DNA of 64,000 bases from Intestinimonas massiliensis (ex Afouda et al. 2020) (lineage in GTDB: Bacteria; Bacillota; Clostridia; Oscillospirales; Oscillospiraceae): the NCBI RefSeq assembly GCF_001244995.1, contig NZ_LN869529.1, positions 2,217,025-2,281,024 on the forward strand, written 5' to 3'. The number at the start of each line of letters is the position of its first letter. The stretch's first letter is position 1. Both the position numbers and the translations under genes were made by a program. Below are positions 36,219 to 45,083 of the stretch, one piece after another. The notes below the pieces were generated by a model, which was not told the DNA's origin, did no database searches, and worked only from the letters and a program-made list of their open reading frames with translations.

Positions 36219-37577
36219 ATGGAACCGTTTCGAAAAAATGACGTCGTCCGCCTGGATATCGAGCGCTTCGGCTCCGCCGGGGAGGGCGTGGCCCACCTGC
36301 CCGGGGGCATGGTGGTCTTTGTGGCGGGGGCGCTCCCCGGCGAGACCTGCCAGGTGCAGCTCCTGAAGGTGGGCAAAACCGCCGCCTGGGGCCGGATGCA
36401 GCAGGTGTGCGCGCCCTCCTCCGCCCGCCGGGCTCCCGACTGCGGCAGCTATCCTCGGTGCGGCGGCTGCCAGTTCCGGCACGCGGATTACGCCGCCGAG
36501 CTGGAGGCCAAGCGGCAGAAGGTGGCCGACGCCCTCCAGCGCATTGGGGGCGTCGATCTCCCCATTCCCGTAATTTTAGGGGCCGATTCTACTCAACGTT
36601 ATCGCAACAAGGTGCAGTTTCCCATCTCCGCCGGGAAGGAGGGCCCCCGCATCGGCTTTTACCGCGCCCGGAGTCACGATGTGGTGGACGTGGAGGACTG
36701 CCTGCTCCAGCCGCCGGAGGCGGCGGCCATCGCGGCGGCCGTGCGGGCCTGGATGGCCGACTCCGGCGTTCCCGCCTACGACGAGGCCGCCCACTCGGGG
36801 CTGGTGCGCCACCTCTTTCTCCGCTTCGCCGCCTCGGGCGTCCTGTGCTGCCTGGTGGTAAACGGGGAGGCCGTCCCCGACCCCGACGGACTGGTGGACC
36901 GGCTGCGCCGGGCCGCCCCCGGCCTTACGGGAGTGGTGCTCTCGGTGAATCGGGACAGGACCAACGTGGTCCTGGGGAGGCGGCAGATCACCCTCTGGGG
37001 CCGGGACTGGCTGGAAGACACCCTGTGCGGCCTGACCTTCCGCATCTCCGTGCCCTCCTTCTACCAGGTGAACCGGGCCCAGACGGAGGTGCTGTACGCC
37101 AAGGCGGCGGAGTTTGCCGCGCTCACCGGGCGGGAGACCGTGCTGGACCTGTACTGTGGCATCGGCACCATCTCGCTGGTGATGGCCAGGACTGCCGGAC
37201 GGGTCATCGGTGCGGAGATCGTCCCCGCGGCGGTGGCGGACGCCGAGGCCAACGCCCGGCGCAACGGCATCCGGAACGCGGAATTTTTCTGCGCCGACGC
37301 CGCCGACGCCGCCCGCCGTCTGGCGGGGGAGGGCCTGCGCCCTGACGTGGTGTGTGTGGACCCGCCCCGGAAGGGCCTGGCCGCCGGCGTGGTGGAGACC
37401 ATCGCCGGCATGGCGCCGGACCGTGTGATCTACGTTTCCTGCGACCCGGCCACCCTGGCCCGGGACGTGGCCCGCTTCGCCCCGCTGGGCTACGCCCCCG
37501 TCCAGGCCGTCGCGGTGGACCTGTTCCCCCGCACTGCCCACGTGGAGACGGTCTGCCGGCTGGAGCGCGGCGGCTGA
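36219..37577 (+). CDS. rlmD: 23S rRNA (uracil-C5)-methyltransferase, RlmD/RumA type
   Basis: 452 residues: N-terminal TRAM domain (DVVRLDIERFGSAGEGVAHL), a [4Fe-4S] cysteine cluster (CGSYPRCGGCQFRH), and a Rossmann methyltransferase domain with VLDLYCGIGTISL, VDPPRKGL and catalytic-nucleophile motif YVSCDPATLARD. It methylates a uracil in 23S rRNA (U1939 or U747 in other species). Firmicutes often carry several paralogues, so the exact target is uncertain. GGAGGC is 5 bp before the ATG. Confidence 0.88.
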   Translation: MEPFRKNDVVRLDIERFGSAGEGVAHLPGGMVVFVAGALPGETCQVQLLKVGKTAAWGRMQQVCAPSSARRAPDCGSYPRCGGCQFRHADYAAELEAKRQKVADALQRIGGVDLPIPVILGADSTQRYRNKVQFPISAGKEGPRIGFYRARSHDVVDVEDCLLQPPEAAAIAAAVRAWMADSGVPAYDEAAHSGLVRHLFLRFAASGVLCCLVVNGEAVPDPDGLVDRLRRAAPGLTGVVLSVNRDRTNVVLGRRQITLWGRDWLEDTLCGLTFRISVPSFYQVNRAQTEVLYAKAAEFAALTGRETVLDLYCGIGTISLVMARTAGRVIGAEIVPAAVADAEANARRNGIRNAEFFCADAADAARRLAGEGLRPDVVCVDPPRKGLAAGVVETIAGMAPDRVIYVSCDPATLARDVARFAPLGYAPVQAVAVDLFPRTAHVETVCRLERGG

Positions 37578-37673
37578 TCTTGCGCTCCTATTTTACCCCC
37601 GGCCGCTCATACATTACTATTATTACCATCCCCTGCGGGCGGCCCGTCCGCGCCTGTAGAAAGGAGCCTTACG

Positions 37674-38072
37674 ATGGCACAAAACACAGAAATGGTCCTT
37701 TTTTACGCCCCCGACCCCGCCGATCCCGCCATTTTGAGAGCAAAGGGAATCTTTTTCCGTATGAAGGTACGCCTGCGCCCGGTCTCTCCCGACCAGCTCC
37801 ACCAGACGGTGGGACATCTGGCCGGGCTCAAAGACTGTCCCGCCCGGGAGGCCCCCGACCCCTGCCCTGTGGTGGACCAGCCGATGCTGGTGCTCTGCGG
37901 CTTTTCCGCCTCCCGGCTGGACACCCTGCTGAAGCATCTGCGGCAGGCCCAGGTCCGCTTTCCCTATAAGGCGGTGCTCACCGCCACCAACCGGGACTGG
38001 CCGCTGTGCGACCTGTACCGGGAGCTGGTGGAGGAGCACCGCCAGATGAGCGGCCAGGACCCGGAGGGCTGA
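37674..38072 (+). CDS. DUF3783 family protein
   Basis: 132 residues. The C-terminal half has the DUF3783 pattern (PMLVLCGFSASRLDTLLKHLRQAQVRFPYKAVLTATNRDW), given here in parts: LVLCGFSASRLDTLL and KAVLTATNRDW. Function is unknown. AAAGGAGCC precedes the ATG. It is followed by the ThrE-type exporter genes 108 bp later. Confidence 0.78.
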   Translation: MAQNTEMVLFYAPDPADPAILRAKGIFFRMKVRLRPVSPDQLHQTVGHLAGLKDCPAREAPDPCPVVDQPMLVLCGFSASRLDTLLKHLRQAQVRFPYKAVLTATNRDWPLCDLYRELVEEHRQMSGQDPEG

Positions 38073-38180
38073 TTCCTGGTATTTCCTGTGGAAATCGCTT
38101 GCATCCCGCCGGAAAAGGCGGTATCATGGCTTGGCTTGGCGCCGGACGTCAGACCCGCCGGGAAGGAGGACAGGGGCCCT

Positions 38181-38951
38181 TTGGATTACGACAAGCTGCT
38201 CACCCTGACCGGGGAGCTGGGCTACCGCCTGATGATGAGCGGGGCGGAGATCTACCGGGTGGAGGAGTCCGTCCGCTACCTGCTGGGCGCCTACGGCGTG
38301 GACACCGGCGAGGTATTCGCCATCCCCAACTGTCTGATCGTCAGCCTGCGCGCTTCGGGGCAGCGGCCCCTCACTGTGGTCCGCCGCATCCCCGGCCACG
38401 GCACCGACATCTACCGCATGGAGGCCCTCAACGACCTGTGCCGCCGCCTGTGCCAGGAGGTCCCCGACCTGGACGAGGCCTGGGTCCGGCTGGACCGGGT
38501 CCTGGCCGACCACACCCAGTTCCCCACCGCCGGGCAGCTTTTCGGCTACGCCCTGGGCGCCGCGGCCTTCTGTCTCTTCTTCGGCGGCACCCTGCGGGAC
38601 GCCCTGTGCGGCGGCCTGTGCGGGCTGGCCATCGGGGCCAGCCTGCTGTTCATGGCCCGGCTGGGCACCAACCTGTTCTTCAAGACCATCGCCGGCGGCT
38701 TTGTCTGCGCCCTGCTGGCGGTGGCGCTCACCGTGGTCGGCCTGGGCCAGCACGCCAGCCTCATCATCACCGGCGCCATCATGACCCTGGTTCCCGGCAT
38801 CGTTATCACCAACTTTATGCGGGACATCATTGCCGGGGACCTGATCTCCGGCCTCATCAAGCTGGCCGAGGCCCTGCTGACCGCCACAGGCATCGCCCTG
38901 GGCACCGGCCTGGCCCTGGCCCTGACCCGTCTGATCTGGGGGGTGGTGTAG
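38181..38951 (+). CDS. Threonine/serine exporter-type membrane protein, large (ThrE N-terminal) part
   Basis: 256 residues. The cytoplasmic first ~110 residues have the DUF1212 signature GYRLMMSGAEIYRVEESVRYLL, then five membrane helices follow. In other bacteria both halves are fused as ThrE; here the second half is the next gene. It exports threonine/serine or related compounds driven by ion gradients; substrate inferred. The start is TTG 38181, 11 bp after AAGGAGG. An in-frame ATG at 38088 lacks such a site and adds no family sequence. The stop is immediately followed by the ATG of the partner gene. Confidence 0.82.
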   Translation: MDYDKLLTLTGELGYRLMMSGAEIYRVEESVRYLLGAYGVDTGEVFAIPNCLIVSLRASGQRPLTVVRRIPGHGTDIYRMEALNDLCRRLCQEVPDLDEAWVRLDRVLADHTQFPTAGQLFGYALGAAAFCLFFGGTLRDALCGGLCGLAIGASLLFMARLGTNLFFKTIAGGFVCALLAVALTVVGLGQHASLIITGAIMTLVPGIVITNFMRDIIAGDLISGLIKLAEALLTATGIALGTGLALALTRLIWGVV

Positions 38952-39413
38952 ATGGGCCTTTCCGACTACCTGGTCCCCTGCCTGTCGGCCTTTGCCGCCT
39001 GTCTGGGCTTCTGCATCATCTTCAACATCCGGGCCCCCGGCATGGTCATCTGCTCCATCGGCGGGGGGCTGTCCTGGCTGGTCTATCTGCTGGTGGGCCC
39101 GCTGACGGGCTACAGCGATCTGCTCCAGTCCTTCTGGGCGGCTGTATTTCTCTCCGCCTATTCCGAGGGGATGGCCCGGGTACGCAAGTGCCCGGTGACC
39201 GGCTACCTGCTGGTGGCCTTCCTGCCCCTGGTCCCCGGCGGCGGCATCTACAGTACCATGGAGCACGCCCTCAACGGGGAGAGCAGCCTGTTTCTCTCCA
39301 CCGGCGCCCACACCCTGGGGGTGGCCGGAGCCCTGGCGGTAGGCATCCTGATGGTGTCCTCCCTGGTCCGGATGTACTCCGCCCTGCGCCGCCGGCGGCG
39401 GTCCAACCTGTGA
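38952..39413 (+). CDS. Threonine/serine exporter-type membrane protein, small (ThrE C-terminal) part
   Basis: 153 residues with four to five membrane helices and the DUF3815 pattern (KCPVTGYLLVAFLPLVPGGGIY). Begins directly after the stop of the large half (TAG-ATG), so the two subunits are coupled. Ends in an Arg-rich tail RRRRRSNL. Confidence 0.82.
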   Translation: MGLSDYLVPCLSAFAACLGFCIIFNIRAPGMVICSIGGGLSWLVYLLVGPLTGYSDLLQSFWAAVFLSAYSEGMARVRKCPVTGYLLVAFLPLVPGGGIYSTMEHALNGESSLFLSTGAHTLGVAGALAVGILMVSSLVRMYSALRRRRRSNL

Positions 39414-39432
39414 GATAAAGTGAGGTCCCCAT

Positions 39433-40131
39433 ATGCCCCGTTACGACTACGTTTTGCTGGACGCCGACAACACCCTGTTTGACTTCGATCTGGCCGAGCA
39501 CAAGGCCCTGGGTCTCACCCTGGCCGGCCACGGCATTCCCTTTACGCCGGAGGCCGAGCAGACCTATATCGACATCAACACCGCTCTTTGGTCCAAATTC
39601 GACCGCGGAGAGATCTCCCAGGGGGAGCTGGTGGTGGAGCGATTTTCCTCCTTCCTGCGGGCCGTGGGCCGGGCGGGCGACCCTGCGGAGCTCAACCGGT
39701 ATTACCTCTCCCGCCTGGGAGAGCAGGGCGACCTGCTCCCGGGGGCGGAGGCGCTGTGCCGGGCCCTGGCCACCCGCTGCACCCTGGCCATCATCACCAA
39801 CGGCGTCTCTTCTGCCCAGCGGGGCCGCTTTGCCCGCAGTCCGATTCAGGACTGCATTTCTCACCTTTTTATTTCGGAGGACATTGGATTCCACAAGCCC
39901 CGGCGGGAGTTTTTCGACGCCGTGCTCCACGATATGGGCATTTCCGACCCGGGCCGCGCCGTGGTGGTGGGCGACACCCCGGGCTCCGACATCCTGGGGG
40001 CCAAGAACGCCGGCCTGGACGCCGTCTGGTATAACCCCAAGGGCCGCCCCGCCCGCCCCGATTTGTCCCCGGTGCTGATTGCGGCAAATTTCGACCAGAT
40101 CGAAAACTTTATCCTGGACCGGGGCGTCTAA
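39433..40131 (+). CDS. YjjG-type HAD pyrimidine nucleotidase
   Basis: 232 residues. Motif I LLDADNTLFDFD gives the catalytic Asp pair, motif II ITNGVS, motif III Lys in HKPRREFFD, motif IV VVVGDTPGSD. The DADNTLFDFD form with an alpha cap is characteristic of YjjG, which removes non-canonical pyrimidine nucleotides. GTGAGGT precedes the ATG; the gene lies 19 bp after the exporter. Confidence 0.85.
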   Translation: MPRYDYVLLDADNTLFDFDLAEHKALGLTLAGHGIPFTPEAEQTYIDINTALWSKFDRGEISQGELVVERFSSFLRAVGRAGDPAELNRYYLSRLGEQGDLLPGAEALCRALATRCTLAIITNGVSSAQRGRFARSPIQDCISHLFISEDIGFHKPRREFFDAVLHDMGISDPGRAVVVGDTPGSDILGAKNAGLDAVWYNPKGRPARPDLSPVLIAANFDQIENFILDRGV

Positions 40132-40161
40132 GACCTAGAATACCGAAAGGGGGCGGGGCCC

Positions 40162-41076
40162 ATGCCTACCGGCCTGGACCAGAAACCAGAGATCAAACAA
40201 CATCCACCCAAGGGCAGGCGGCTGTGGCCGGTCCTGCTGTTATGCTGCGGCCTGGCCGCAGTCCTGTGCCTGTGGGCCGTTGCCAGCGCGCGGCAGTCGG
40301 TCGCCGGACCTGTTCCGGCCCCTCCGCCCGCGCCGGAGACGCCGCCTGCGTCGGAGCCGCCGCGCCCCACCGAGCCTCCGGAGGAGACCGTCTCCGCCGC
40401 GCCCCTCTACGATTTTTCCCAGCCGGCGCCGGAGGGCGGCGAGGCGGAGGAGGACTACTTCTCCGACGCCGTCTTTCTGGGCGACTCCCGCACCGACGGG
40501 CTGCGGCTGTACAGCGGCATCCGCCCCGGCGGCGTGATCTATCACAACGGCCTGATGGTCTTTGAGGCCGCCGATCGGGAAAACAAGTGTATCAAGGGGG
40601 CCGACGGACAAAAGCACGCCGTGCTGGAGCTGCTGGAGCAGAACACGTACGCCAAGGTGTACGTCATGTTCGGCGTCAACGAGCTGGGCTACGGCGACGA
40701 CCAGGCGTTCTACGACACCTACGGCCAGTTCCTCGACCAGATCCGCCAGCTCCAGCCCGACGCCGTGCTCTACCTCCAGGCCATCATTCCGGTCAACGAA
40801 GAGGTGGCCAAGAAATACGATGGCCGGGCCTACGTCACCAACGCCAAGATCACCGAGTACAACACCCTGCTCCGGCAACTGGCTGAGGAGAAGCAGGTAG
40901 TCTACCTGGACCTGGCCTCCGCCCTGGCGGGGGAGGACGGCGTGCTCCCCGCCGAGGGCACCACCGACGGGGTCCACTTCCGCAGGGAGTGGTATCAAAA
41001 GTGGTACGCCTACCTGCGCACCCACACCGTGGATGCGCAGACCTATTGGGGGAGCCTGTCGGACCCGGTGTCCTGA
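40162..41076 (+). CDS. Membrane-anchored SGNH/GDSL hydrolase
   Basis: 304 residues: an N-terminal anchor (LWPVLLLCCGLAAVLCLWAV), a long Pro/Glu linker (residues ~50-85), then an SGNH domain with block I FLGDSRTDGL (Ser), block III MFGVNELGYGD (Asn) and block V DGVHFRREWY (Asp-x-x-His). It acts outside the cell, probably as an esterase or deacetylase on wall glycans or sugars. It lies upstream of a SigV/RsiV-like pair; in Bacillus the sigV operon carries the O-acetyltransferase OatA with an SGNH domain, so a link to wall acetylation is plausible but unproven. AAAGGGGGCGG is the site. Confidence 0.82.
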   Translation: MPTGLDQKPEIKQHPPKGRRLWPVLLLCCGLAAVLCLWAVASARQSVAGPVPAPPPAPETPPASEPPRPTEPPEETVSAAPLYDFSQPAPEGGEAEEDYFSDAVFLGDSRTDGLRLYSGIRPGGVIYHNGLMVFEAADRENKCIKGADGQKHAVLELLEQNTYAKVYVMFGVNELGYGDDQAFYDTYGQFLDQIRQLQPDAVLYLQAIIPVNEEVAKKYDGRAYVTNAKITEYNTLLRQLAEEKQVVYLDLASALAGEDGVLPAEGTTDGVHFRREWYQKWYAYLRTHTVDAQTYWGSLSDPVS

Positions 41077-41091
41077 AAGGAGCTGTTTGCC

Positions 41092-41565
41092 ATGAGAACG
41101 AGAACAAGGGTCTGCCTGCTGGCGCTGTGCGCCGCGCTGCTGACCGGCTGCGGGGGCCCGACGGAGGGGGCCAAGGCCTACGACCCCGCCGCCGCGGCCC
41201 AGGCTCTGCTGGACGCCAAGGTCTTTGACCAGGAGCTGGAGGTCCTGGACGCCGACCTGGCGGGGTCCTATCTGGGCCTGTCTTCCGAGCCGGAGGAGGC
41301 CGTGGTCTATACCTCCCTGGAGGGGGGCTACGAGGAGCTGGCGGTGCTGCGGATGGCCGATGCGGAGGCCGCCGCGGCCGCGCTGGGGGCCGTCCAGGCC
41401 CATGTATCCGACCGGCGGGAGAGCGAGGCCGAGACCCAGTACAAGCCGGAGGACCTCCCCAAGCTGGAGAAGGCTCTGACCGAGCAGGCGGGGAACACCG
41501 TGCTGCTGGTGGTGTGCGCCGACTATGACGCCGCCCAGAAGGCTCTGGACGCACTGGGATCCTGA
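41092..41565 (+). CDS. DUF4358 lipoprotein
   Basis: 157 residues. Lipobox ALLTGC near residue 18, then a DUF4358 domain (two ~50-residue alpha/beta halves: DPAAAAQALLDAKVFDQEL, NTVLLVVCADYDAAQKAL). Function unknown. The family is common in gut clostridia next to SGNH or acyltransferase genes. It lies 15 bp after the SGNH hydrolase, so probably one transcript, closed by a terminator. Confidence 0.82.
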   Translation: MRTRTRVCLLALCAALLTGCGGPTEGAKAYDPAAAAQALLDAKVFDQELEVLDADLAGSYLGLSSEPEEAVVYTSLEGGYEELAVLRMADAEAAAAALGAVQAHVSDRRESEAETQYKPEDLPKLEKALTEQAGNTVLLVVCADYDAAQKALDALGS

Positions 41566-41576
41566 GTGCCCATATC

Positions 41577-41607
41577 GGGCCCGGAGCGCGTCTCCGAGCC
41601 CTTTTTT
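41577..41607 (+). terminator. Terminator after the SGNH-DUF4358 pair
   Basis: Stem GGGCCCGGAG / CTCCGAGCCC with one mismatch, then TTTTTT. Confidence 0.8.
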
Positions 41608-41625
41608 CAAAACTTTTGCGGCCCC

Positions 41626-41655
41626 GGCAACTTTTTGACCCTGCGGCGGGTCTAA
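41626..41655 (+). promoter_or_regulatory. ECF-type promoter, likely autoregulated
   Basis: GGCAACTTTTT followed by GTCTAA about 18 bp on, 34 bp before the sigma gene. This resembles extracytoplasmic-function promoters (AAC -35, GTC -10) rather than sigma-A, fitting autoregulation by the sigma factor it precedes. Confidence 0.55.
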
Positions 41656-41688
41656 GTAACAGAACGCATCCAGGAGGTGAGCCCCGGC

Positions 41689-42222
41689 TTGAACATCCAT
41701 ACCGCCCACAACCGCCAGCTTTTGGTGGACTATATCACGGCGGGACAGGCCGACTTCTACCGCCTGGCCTACAGCTACGTCAAGAATCGGGACGCAGCTC
41801 TGGACGTGGTGCAGGAGTCCATCGTCAAGGCGCTGACCAAGATCGACTCCCTCCGGGAGCCCGCCTACCTCAGGACCTGGTTCTACCGCATCCTGCTCAA
41901 TGAGAGCATGAACTATTTCCGCAGGAACCAGCGGCTCCTCTCCCTGGAGGACGCCGTCTGGGACCGGGGGGCCGAGGACCCGGACCCAGCGGAGCGGCTG
42001 GACCTCCACGCCGCCATCGAGGCCCTCAGCGACGCTGAGCAGGCGGTGGTGCGCCTGCGGTTTTTTGAGGACCTGAAGCTGGAGGAGATCGCACAGGTCA
42101 CCGATACCAATCTGAACACGGTAAAGTCCCGGCTGTATAAGGCTCTGAAAAAGCTGCGGGACATGACAGGAGAGGAGGTCAGTGATGAACCGGCAGATGG
42201 AGCGCGCCAGGGCGCGCTATAA
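41689..42222 (+). CDS. ECF RNA polymerase sigma factor (SigV-like)
   Basis: 177 residues: sigma region 2 (FYRLAYSYVKNRDAALDVVQESIVKAL, parts; LRTWFYRILLNESMNYFRR) and region 4 (LRFFEDLKLEEIAQVTDTNLNTVKSRLYKAL). It directs transcription in response to envelope stress. The start is TTG 41689, 10 bp after AGGAGGTGA; the in-frame GTG 41677 lies within that site. The next gene, a RsiV-like anti-sigma factor, overlaps its 3' end by 38 bp, supporting a matched pair. Confidence 0.9.
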   Translation: MNIHTAHNRQLLVDYITAGQADFYRLAYSYVKNRDAALDVVQESIVKALTKIDSLREPAYLRTWFYRILLNESMNYFRRNQRLLSLEDAVWDRGAEDPDPAERLDLHAAIEALSDAEQAVVRLRFFEDLKLEEIAQVTDTNLNTVKSRLYKALKKLRDMTGEEVSDEPADGARQGAL

Positions 42223-43057
42223 AGAAGTGGAGCTCCCGGCGGAGCTGGATTTTGCCGTAGCCTCGGCCATTCGGGCCGGGGACCGGAAGCGGCGCTCCCG
42301 GGATGGCCTCCGCCGCACGGCGGCGGTGCTGGCGTCCTGCTGCGCCTGCTTCGTGCTGCTGCTGAACGTCAGCCCCACCTTTGCCCAGGCGGTGGAGGCC
42401 GTCCCGGTGCTGGGCGCCCTGGCCCGGGTGGTCACCGTGCGGGAATACCGGATCGAGGACAAGGAGCACCTCATCGACGTGCGCCTGCCCGCCCTGGAGA
42501 ACACCGGCAACACCGACCTGGAGCAGCGCGTCAATACCGAGATCTCCACCCGCATCCAGCAGGTGCTGGACGAGGCGGAGGCTCGGGCCCGGGCGGACAA
42601 GGAGGCCTTTGTGGCCACCGGCGGCCAGGCGGAGGACTTTATCCCCATCATCATCGACGTGGACTACGAGATCAAGTGCCAAAACGGACACTACCTGTCC
42701 TTCGTCCTCACCAAGACCGAGACCCTGGCCAACGCCTACACCGAGTATTACGCCTACAACATCGACCTGGAGACCGGCCGTGAACTGACTCTCCGGGACC
42801 TGCTGGGCCCCGACTGGAGGCGCATCGCCAATGAAGCTGTCCGGGCCGGTATCGACGAGCGCAGTCAGGACCCGGCCAACGTCTACTTTGACGGTTCGGA
42901 CGGCATTGAGGGCTTCCAGTCCATCCGGGACGACCAGCCCTTCTACCTCAATGAATCCGGAAGCCCGGTGGTGGTCTTCTCGAAATACGAGATCGCCCCG
43001 GGCTACATGGGCATGCAGGAATTTGAGGTGGGTTCCCTGCTGCCGGACGACGCATAA
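42185..43057 (+). CDS. RsiV-like anti-sigma factor with extracellular DUF3298 domain
   Basis: 290 residues: a cytoplasmic basic N-terminus (1-43), a membrane helix (about 44-62, TAAVLASCCACFVLLLNV) and an extracellular domain with DUF4163/DUF3298 features (LTLRDLLGPDW, VVVFSKYEIAPGYMGMQEF). In B. subtilis RsiV binds lysozyme and is then cut by signal peptidase and RasP, freeing SigV. A signal-peptidase-like VSPTFAQA sequence directly follows the membrane helix here. GAGGAGG is 6 bp before ATG 42185. Confidence 0.87.
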   Translation: MNRQMERARARYKEVELPAELDFAVASAIRAGDRKRRSRDGLRRTAAVLASCCACFVLLLNVSPTFAQAVEAVPVLGALARVVTVREYRIEDKEHLIDVRLPALENTGNTDLEQRVNTEISTRIQQVLDEAEARARADKEAFVATGGQAEDFIPIIIDVDYEIKCQNGHYLSFVLTKTETLANAYTEYYAYNIDLETGRELTLRDLLGPDWRRIANEAVRAGIDERSQDPANVYFDGSDGIEGFQSIRDDQPFYLNESGSPVVVFSKYEIAPGYMGMQEFEVGSLLPDDA

Positions 43058-43092
43058 AAAGCGCCGCGCACCCATTGGGTGCGCGGCTTTTT
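43056..43092. terminator. Bidirectional terminator between rsiV-like gene and obg
   Basis: 12-bp stem GCCGCGCACCCA / TGGGTGCGCGGC with A and T runs on either side, between convergent genes. Confidence 0.9.
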
Positions 43093-43096
43093 ATCG

Positions 43097-44374
43097 CTAT
43101 CTCCGGTACTCGAACTCCAGATTGTAGAGGGACACGGTGTCTCCGTCCTGAATGCCCATAGCCTCCAGCCGGTCGAAAAGGCCGGACTCCCGGAGCATCC
43201 GGTCGAACCAGTTCCGCGACTCGTAGTCCCCGAAGTTGACGTTGGCCATGAGCCGCTGGAGCCAGGGCCCGTCCACGATCCAGGTGTCGTCCTCGTGGAC
43301 GATGCGGACCTCCCCGGAGGTGTCGATCTCCGGCGGGGCGGGTACGTAGTCCGGCTCGTAGACGGCGATGGGGGGCAGGTTCTCCAGCTCCCGGGCGGCG
43401 GCGAAGACCAGCTCCCGCACCCCCTGGCCGGTGGCGGCGGAGATCTCAAAGAAGGGCATCCCCCGGGCCTCCACGTGGGCGCGCAGCCGGTCCACCAGCG
43501 TCCGGTCCCCGGCGATGTCGGCCTTGTTGCCCGCCACCAGCATCCGGCGGGAGGCCAGCGTGGGGCTGTACTGCCGGAGCTCCTCGTTGATGGCCTCGAA
43601 ATCGGCCACTGGGTCCCGGCCTTCGCTGCCCGACACGTCCACCATGTGGATGAGCAGGCGGCAGCGGTCGATGTGCCGCAAAAAGTCGTGCCCCAGCCCG
43701 GCCCCCTCGTGGGCGCCCTCGATGATGCCGGGGATGTCGGCCATGACGAAGGAGACCCCCTCCTCCACGTAGACCACACCCAGGTTGGGGAACAGGGTGG
43801 TGAAGTGGTAGTCGGCAATCTTGGGCCGCGCCTTGGACACCACGGAGAGCAGCGTGGACTTGCCCACGTTGGGGAAACCCACCAGCCCCACGTCGGCCAG
43901 CAGCTTCAGCTCCAGTACCACCTGGCGCTCCTGGCCGGGGAGCCCCGCCTTGGCAAACCGGGGCACCTGGCGGGTGGGGGTGGCGAAGTGCTTGTTGCCC
44001 CAGCCGCCGTTGCCCCCCCGGGCCAGCACAAAGGGCTGGGCGGAGGACATGTCGCAGATGATCTGATTGGTGTCGGCGTCCCGCACCACGGTGCCCAGGG
44101 GCACCTTGATGACCAGGTCCTGCCCGTCCTTGCCGGAGCAGCGCCTGCCCTGTCCGTCCATGCCGTTGCCCGCGGCGTATTTGCGCTTGTAGCGGAAGTC
44201 CATCAGGGTGGACATATGGCGGTCCACTTGGAGAAGGATGTCTCCTCCCCGGCCTCCATCGCCGCCGTCGGGCCCGCCGGCGGCCACGTACTTTTCCCGG
44301 TGGAAGGCCACGGCCCCGTTGCCGCCGTTGCCGGCCTTGACGGTGATTTTGGCGGTATCCACGAATGCTGGCAT
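43097..44374 (-). CDS. obg: Obg family ribosome-assembly GTPase
   Basis: 425 residues in the three-part Obg layout: glycine-rich N-terminal domain (FVDTAKITVKAGNGGNG, GGDGGRGGDIL), GTPase domain with GFPNVGKST, DIPGIIEGAHEG and AGNKADI, then a C-terminal OCT domain (VRIVHEDDTWIVDGP). It is needed for 50S assembly and stress control. AAGGAGGTGG precedes ATG 44374; a second in-frame ATG 9 bp upstream lies inside that site. It is last in rplU-prp-rpmA-obg. Confidence 0.96.
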   Translation of the reverse strand: MPAFVDTAKITVKAGNGGNGAVAFHREKYVAAGGPDGGDGGRGGDILLQVDRHMSTLMDFRYKRKYAAGNGMDGQGRRCSGKDGQDLVIKVPLGTVVRDADTNQIICDMSSAQPFVLARGGNGGWGNKHFATPTRQVPRFAKAGLPGQERQVVLELKLLADVGLVGFPNVGKSTLLSVVSKARPKIADYHFTTLFPNLGVVYVEEGVSFVMADIPGIIEGAHEGAGLGHDFLRHIDRCRLLIHMVDVSGSEGRDPVADFEAINEELRQYSPTLASRRMLVAGNKADIAGDRTLVDRLRAHVEARGMPFFEISAATGQGVRELVFAAARELENLPPIAVYEPDYVPAPPEIDTSGEVRIVHEDDTWIVDGPWLQRLMANVNFGDYESRNWFDRMLRESGLFDRLEAMGIQDGDTVSLYNLEFEYRR

Positions 44375-44453
44375 TGCCGCCACCTCCTTACATGATATGT
44401 GTCAAAGAAAGGGCCCCGAACGACGCGCGTTCGAGGCCCTTAGTATGCCCATT

Positions 44454-44741
44454 TTACTGCGCGATCTCCTCGATGATGGAGACCTGCTTGCGGTCCTTGC
44501 CCAGCCGCTCGAACTTGACCTTGCCGGTCTTGAGGGCAAACAGGGTGTCGTCGCTGCCCCTGCCCACGTTGACGCCGGGATGGATATGGGTGCCGCGCTG
44601 GCGCACCAGCACGTTGCCGGCCAGGACAAACTGGCCGTCGCCCCGCTTCACGCCCAGGCGCTTGGCCTTGGAATCGCGGCCGTTGCGGGTGGAGCCCACG
44701 CCCTTTTTATGGGCGAAGAACTGCAGTCCGATATTCAGCAT
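44454..44741 (-). CDS. rpmA: 50S ribosomal protein L27, Prp-processed form
   Basis: 95 residues. Begins [18 protein letters not shown]: the Firmicute N-terminal extension ending FFAHKKG, which the protease Prp removes. The rest ([33 protein letters not shown]) is standard L27, located at the peptidyl-transferase centre. It lies directly after prp. Confidence 0.97.
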   Translation of the reverse strand: MLNIGLQFFAHKKGVGSTRNGRDSKAKRLGVKRGDGQFVLAGNVLVRQRGTHIHPGVNVGRGSDDTLFALKTGKVKFERLGKDRKQVSIIEEIAQ

Positions 44742-44745
44742 GGTA

Positions 44746-45081
44746 TTACACCTCCATGTCTAAGACGATGATATTTTCAGGGTACTCCTCGTGGAGCTGG
44801 ACGCAGTAGACCATCAGGGCGGTCAGAAGGGTCTGACAGGTGCTCTCGTTGGTCTGTCCCAGTCCGCCGGGGAGCTTGAGGGAGATGGACGCGTCCTTTT
44901 CCTTCACCTTGACGGCGGCCTCCAGCCCCAGCACGTCGTTGACGGCGCACTCGGCAAGCCGGACGGCGCTGGTAACTGCGGCGCAGAGGACGTCCTCCCC
45001 CGGATCGGCCAGCCCGCTGTGTCCCTGGACGGTGAAGCCCGTCAGGCGGCTGCCCTCGGAATAAAATGTGACTTCGATCAC
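44746..45081 (-). CDS. prp: Ribosomal-processing cysteine protease Prp
   Basis: 111 residues. The catalytic dyad of the family is visible as [16 protein letters not shown] (H21, C33). It cleaves the N-terminal extension of L27, whose gene follows 4 bp later. GTG start; the gene begins 2 bp after rplU, within the same operon. Confidence 0.95.
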   Translation of the reverse strand: MIEVTFYSEGSRLTGFTVQGHSGLADPGEDVLCAAVTSAVRLAECAVNDVLGLEAAVKVKEKDASISLKLPGGLGQTNESTCQTLLTALMVYCVQLHEEYPENIIVLDMEV

Positions 45082-45083
45082 AA

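Noticed and set aside
35095..36482. Long minus-strand frames opposite the RsiV-domain lipoprotein and rlmD
   Set aside because: Low-complexity Gly/Arg/Val composition and no start signals. The plus-strand genes have clear families.
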